From the NCBI RefSeq assembly GCF_008180865.1, contig NZ_VTEX01000002.1, forward strand, positions 124,001 through 188,000: 64,000 nucleotides of DNA, written 5' to 3'. The notes beneath the pieces were generated by a model that did not search any database, was not told where the DNA came from, and worked only from the letters and a program-made list of their open reading frames with translations. Made by a program: the position numbers and the translations under genes. This DNA comes from Rossellomorea aquimaris. GTDB lineage: Bacteria; Bacillota; Bacilli; Bacillales; Bacillaceae_B. Shown here piece after piece: positions 60,352 to 64,000 of the stretch; within the stretch, counting starts at the first letter, position 1; each line of letters starts with the position of its first letter.

Positions 60352-61251
60352 ATGGGCAATGGATTCAAATTCAGTAAAAACAATAAACATCCATATGTGT
60401 TTATAGCTCCTGCGGTTATCATATTGACTGTCTTTAGTATCATTCCGATCATTGTAGCGTTCTTTATTAGCTTTACAGACCTTGACTTAAAAGGCTTAGC
60501 TGATTGGTCCAACATCAGTTTCATCGGACTTGAGAATTATTCAAAGTTGATAACGGATGATTTATTTCATAAGTCGATCATTAATACGTTGTTTTATGTA
60601 GTCATCGGCGTTCCCCTTGTTATTATATTCTCTTTGGGAATCGCCTTATTGCTGAACTACGGAACAAGCTCGTTATTCAAAGTATTTCGGGGCGTATACT
60701 ACATGCCTTCCATCACAAATATCATTGCCGTCGCAGTTATTTGGGGATTTCTTTACAATACAGAGTACGGGTTGTTCAACTACCTATTATCACTATTAGA
60801 TGTGGATAAAATTCCTTGGTTAGGAGAGCCAACGATTGCGAAACTATCGTTGATTGTTTTAGCCGTATGGAAGGGAATCGGAATCAACATGATCATCTTC
60901 CTTGCTGCCTTGCAAGGAATACCGAAGTCCTATTACGAGGCTGCTGAAATGGATGGTGCCAATCGATTACAGGTACTGTTCAATGTCACGATTCCATTAC
61001 TCCGGTATGCTACTTTCTTCGTGACGATCACCACCCTGATTGGCTGGTTGCAATTCTTCGAAGAACCATTTGTCATGACCAATGGTGGTCCATTGGACGG
61101 TACGATATCAATGGCATTATTCATCTACAAAAAAGGCTTCCAATTCAGTGAATTTGGTTATGCCGCAGCAGGTTCGTTTATTCTATTTATCTTTATCATT
61201 TTGATTACGCTATTCCAATTCAAGCTTAGAAAATCTGATACAGAATATTAA
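60352..61251 (+). CDS. Sugar ABC transporter permease (MalF/UgpA type)
   Basis: 299 residues with six helices. The ATPase-contact EAA loop reads YYEAAEMDGANRLQVLFNVTIPLL. FFEEPFVMTNGGPLDGT near the end is characteristic of CUT1 permeases. It forms the channel with the next gene's product. GGTGGGATATC provides the ribosome site. Confidence 0.92.
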   Translation: MGNGFKFSKNNKHPYVFIAPAVIILTVFSIIPIIVAFFISFTDLDLKGLADWSNISFIGLENYSKLITDDLFHKSIINTLFYVVIGVPLVIIFSLGIALLLNYGTSSLFKVFRGVYYMPSITNIIAVAVIWGFLYNTEYGLFNYLLSLLDVDKIPWLGEPTIAKLSLIVLAVWKGIGINMIIFLAALQGIPKSYYEAAEMDGANRLQVLFNVTIPLLRYATFFVTITTLIGWLQFFEEPFVMTNGGPLDGTISMALFIYKKGFQFSEFGYAAAGSFILFIFIILITLFQFKLRKSDTEY

Positions 61252-61284
61252 GTCTGAAAATTTATTAGTATCGGGGCTGAAACA

Positions 61285-62115
61285 ATGAAAGCAAATACAA
61301 TGAAACGAAAAACTGAAAAAACGCTGGTTGCCTTACTCATGATTCTTGGTGGAGTCCTTGTATCCATCCCTTTCATCTGGATGATTTCAAGCTCATTCAA
61401 ACCTGAAAGTGAAGTTCTGCAAATCCCACCTACCCTGTTCCCAGAGAATCCTACATTGGAGAACTACCTTAACTTATTTGAAAGCATGAACTTTGGTGTG
61501 TATTTGAGAAATACCCTTGTCATCGTCCTATTTTCCTTTTTAGGATTATTCTTTAATGCCATGGCTGGTTATGGATTTGCAAAGTTTCATTTTAAAGGGA
61601 AAGAAAAGATCTTTTATATAGTGCTTGCAACCATGATGATTCCTGCACAAGTCACGATGATTCCCGTTTACTTAATCTTGAACGAGATGGGATTGACCAA
61701 TACGATGACCGGGATCATCCTGCCGGGGCTTGCAGCAGCATTCAGTATCTTCCTATTCAGACAGTTTATGACCACGATTCCAACTGATCTGCTTGAAGCA
61801 GCCCGCCTTGATGGGGCAGGAGAATTCTATATCTTCTTTAAATTAATCGTTCCCATCGCGAAGCCGATCTTTGCTGTACAGGGAATTCTGACGTTTATCG
61901 GAGCATGGAACAGCTTCCTATGGCCGTTGATCATCGCGAATGATGAGAGTCTCTACACCCTTTCAGTAGGACTATCCCTCCTTCAAGGGCAGTATGCGAA
62001 TAACTTTGGTCTTCAAATGGCTGGAGCAGCCTTCATGGTCGTACCGATTATCATCATCTTCTCTTTCTTCCAAAAATATATCGTCGAAGGCTTTACGATG
62101 TCGGGGATTAAATAG
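61285..62115 (+). CDS. Sugar ABC transporter permease (MalG/UgpE type)
   Basis: 276 residues with six helices. The EAA loop is LLEAARLDGAGEFYIFFKLIVPIAKP and the C-terminus reads YIVEGFTMSGIK, both typical of CUT1. It is the partner of the preceding permease, with a 33-base gap in the same operon. The ribosome site before the ATG at 61285 is poor; an ATG five codons later is also possible. Confidence 0.92.
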   Translation: MKANTMKRKTEKTLVALLMILGGVLVSIPFIWMISSSFKPESEVLQIPPTLFPENPTLENYLNLFESMNFGVYLRNTLVIVLFSFLGLFFNAMAGYGFAKFHFKGKEKIFYIVLATMMIPAQVTMIPVYLILNEMGLTNTMTGIILPGLAAAFSIFLFRQFMTTIPTDLLEAARLDGAGEFYIFFKLIVPIAKPIFAVQGILTFIGAWNSFLWPLIIANDESLYTLSVGLSLLQGQYANNFGLQMAGAAFMVVPIIIIFSFFQKYIVEGFTMSGIK

Positions 62116-62236
62116 TAAGGGGAAAACATCACCTCTACTAGTCGAGAGTGTGAATGACTATACTATAAAGGTATAATGGATTTAACAATTTAGATGGAAC
62201 AACCGCTATTCGTATAGCAATCAAGGATGTGAATAA

Positions 62237-63229
62237 ATGGCAACAATCAAAGATGTAGCAAAGCTTTCAGGAGTAGCCGTTTCAACGGCCTCCTACGCTT
62301 TAAATAACAGTACCAAAGTAAGCGAAGAAACAAGAAAGAAAGTATTGGATGCAGCAAAACAATTGAACTATCAAAAGAACGGACTCGCATCCGATTTAAA
62401 ACGTACCAACACGAATACCATCGCCTTGATTCTGAGTGATTTATCAGGTCCGTATTATTCTGAATTAATTAAAGGCGTCCAGGATGTGACATCTACTAAC
62501 GGGTACGACCTCATAGCCTGCAGTTCAATTGGCGGTGCCCAATCTACAGCCATTAAATTTTTGAAAGAAAAACGAGTCGACGGTGTGATTATCTTAGCCC
62601 ATAACATCACAGACGAAACGATATTGGAATCCACCCGCGAAGGATTCCCTATCGTCGTGTTGGACCGGGATATTAAACATGACTATGTTCTCCAGGTGGA
62701 AGTCGACAATGTCGAAGGTGGATTTCAGGCTACGGAACATCTGATTAGGAAAGGTCACCGGAATATTGCTTATATTAGCGGACCTTATAACTCCCATGAC
62801 AATGAACTCCGCTTCCAGGGCTTTAAGCAAGCCTTGGAGAAACATGATATTCCTTATCGTTCTAAATGGAAAACATCAGGTGGATTTACACGTGAAGGCG
62901 GATATAAAGCAACGAAAATGCTCATTGCCCAACAAGATATCCCCCAAGCCATTTTTTATGCCAACGATGAAATGGCGATCGGTGGCTTGCAGGCCCTGTC
63001 AGAGAAGAATATTCGGATCCCGGAAGACCTTTCCATTATCGGATTTGATGATATTCAACTGGCTGAGTACGTATCTCCCCCATTGACCACAATGAGACAG
63101 CCGAAATACGAAGCCGGCGCACTCGCTGTTCATCTAATCTTTCAGAAGCTTGCTAAAGAGGAAGTCGATCCTTATTATAAGTTGACGACTGAATTAGTGG
63201 AACGGAAATCAGTTAAGGACAATAAGTAG
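62237..63229 (+). CDS. LacI-family repressor of the beta-1,2-glucan locus
   Basis: 330 residues. The N-terminal HTH is ATIKDVAKLSGVAVSTASYALNNSTKVSEETRKKVLDAAKQLNY, with the hinge helix NGLASDLK. The sugar-binding core contains NTIALILSDLSGPYYSELIKGVQ, VVLDRD, GHRNIAYISGP and IPEDLSIIGFDDIQLAEYVSPPLTTMRQP. It most likely binds the two GAAACGTTTC palindromes between the divergent operons and releases them on a sugar ligand. It follows the permease genes by 121 bases with no clear operator of its own. Confidence 0.92.
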   Translation: MATIKDVAKLSGVAVSTASYALNNSTKVSEETRKKVLDAAKQLNYQKNGLASDLKRTNTNTIALILSDLSGPYYSELIKGVQDVTSTNGYDLIACSSIGGAQSTAIKFLKEKRVDGVIILAHNITDETILESTREGFPIVVLDRDIKHDYVLQVEVDNVEGGFQATEHLIRKGHRNIAYISGPYNSHDNELRFQGFKQALEKHDIPYRSKWKTSGGFTREGGYKATKMLIAQQDIPQAIFYANDEMAIGGLQALSEKNIRIPEDLSIIGFDDIQLAEYVSPPLTTMRQPKYEAGALAVHLIFQKLAKEEVDPYYKLTTELVERKSVKDNK

Positions 63230-63239
63230 ACTTGAAGAG

Positions 63240-63272
63240 AAGCGAATCCGTGAAGATGGGTTTGCTTTTTCT
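63240..63272 (+). terminator. Terminator of the transporter-lacI operon
   Basis: AAGCGAATCC (63240-63249) pairs with GGGTTTGCTT (63258-63267), two wobbles, followed by a T run. Confidence 0.8.
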
Positions 63273-63443
63273 TTATCTTCGTGAAACACCTCTAAAAGCT
63301 TATGTATCCTTCTTATTGCAAATAACACTTCTAATGTCACCTGTACAAAAACACATTCCAACTCCTCTCTTAAAGTGACTCTTACTAGAACCTCCTCCAC
63401 ATACGTTAACAAAACCTTCACAAATATTAGGTACATTGTGTGA

Positions 63444-63495
63444 TTGAGATGGTATTTTACTGGGTATACAATGAGGAGGAATGAATATTCATTCC
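63444..63495 (+). promoter_or_regulatory. Promoter and 18-bp palindromic operator of the tetR-type gene
   Basis: TTGAGA (63444-63449), 17-base spacer, TACAAT (63467-63472). The perfect palindrome GGAATGAATATTCATTCC (63478-63495) covers the expected start. It resembles TetR-family sites such as those of fatty-acid regulator FadR in Bacillus. Confidence 0.8.
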
Positions 63496-63534
63496 GTATT
63501 TAACCGATGAAAGGCTGAATCCTTATGGCAACTG

Positions 63535-64000
63535 CAGTAAATAAACGAGACAGCATTATATCAAGCGCTTTGGTTCTTTTTGCTGAGCGTGGATATGACG
63601 CGACTACGATTCCAATGATTGCGACATCTGCAGGAGTTGGAGCCGGTACCATCTATCGTTACTTTGATAACAAAGAAGTGCTTGGCAACAAGCTTTTTCA
63701 AGAGTATGTAAGGATATTTACAGAAACTCTTGAAAATGAATTCCCTTATGATGAAACCATTCGGGATCAATTTCATCATATATTTCAAGCCATGATTCAA
63801 TTTACAACAAAGCAAAGCCAAGCACTTTATTTTATTAAAACACATAGCAGTGCCCATTTTTTAGATAAAGTAAGTCATGATAGCTTTCAAGGACTCCTGG
63901 AGATCCTAAAGAATTTCTTTGATTCAGGAAAAGAGAAAAAAGAAATTAAGGAGCTTCCTTCCTCCGCTCTGATTGCCATCGTTTACGGAGCGTTTCTAGA
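63535..64000 (+). CDS. TetR-family regulator (3' end outside window)
   Basis: The frame runs open from the ATG at 63535 to the window end (155 codons). The HTH is clear: RDSIISSALVLFAERGYDATTIPMIATSAGVGAGTIYRYFDNKEVLGNKLF. The ligand-binding part has LYFIKTHSSAHFLDK and ends at GAFL. It likely represses its own promoter through the upstream palindrome; its target may be a gene beyond the window. The ribosome site is weak (AAAGG). Confidence 0.9.

Noticed and set aside
63561-63857. 98-codon - strand frame near the window end
   Set aside because: It is antisense to the well-supported TetR gene and has no start signals.

Overview
The window looks like chromosomal DNA of a low-to-mid-GC, spore-forming Bacillaceae (Bacillus/Rossellomorea-like). 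Strong AGGAGG ribosome sites with frequent TTG/GTG starts, sigma-A promoters of the TTGACA/TATAAT type, U-tailed hairpin terminators and many typical Bacillus families support this. The species cannot be fixed from sequence alone. No rRNA, tRNA, prophage, transposase or CRISPR array was seen.

Layout. 0-6.4 kb: partial Na/Ca antiporter, nitroreductase, a LytS-type sensor kinase paired with an XRE regulator, an acyltransferase-like Ntn hydrolase, and an ECF sigma factor in an operon with a ClpP. 6.5-10.4 kb: the haem-stress system hssRS-hrtBA with a recognisable HssR direct repeat. 10.4-17.6 kb: membrane protein, class-A-like serine hydrolase, EamA exporter, a nested-palindrome repeat element, then SRPBCC/ArsR/AraC-GyrI genes with clear operators. 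17.7-31.7 kb: amine oxidase, XRE plus membrane pair, DUF4003 gene, oxidoreductase, succinate-semialdehyde dehydrogenase, BrnQ behind a short attenuator-like leader, GNAT, VOC/HxlR, LysE with an Lrp relic, DUF488, and a DUF402-membrane-TSUP operon. 31.7-44.8 kb: PAS-GGDEF-EAL protein, transglutaminase-like lipoprotein, GntR operon, alanine/Na symporter with a cre site, a broken GNAT gene, EamA, a beta-propeller lectin, thiamine-binding-type protein, CtaG-like and DUF2243 proteins. 45-53 kb: HflX behind a long leader, CBO0543 and DUF3231 proteins, an ECF sigma/anti-sigma operon and a tandem 20-bp repeat array. 53-63.2 kb: a complete beta-1,2-glucooligosaccharide (sophorooligosaccharide) locus: GH94 phosphorylase, GH3 beta-glucosidase, binding protein, two permeases and LacI, controlled by two matching operators. 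The window ends in a partial TetR gene behind a perfect 18-bp palindrome.

Two things stand out. First, the hflX leader holds a 13-codon upstream ORF with an Arg-Leu-Arg motif like the macrolide-stalling ErmD leader peptide, an intrinsic terminator just before hflX, and an 11-nt segment exactly complementary to that terminator's 5' arm and loop. It reads as an antibiotic-responsive attenuator. Second, a repeat with the core GAGGGACGGACCT / AGGTCCGTCCCTC occurs at 14 places (about 25 arms). It acts as terminator hairpins, supplies the last codons (KRGTDL) of two unrelated proteins, sits in frame inside two others, and marks the break in an Lrp gene relic.
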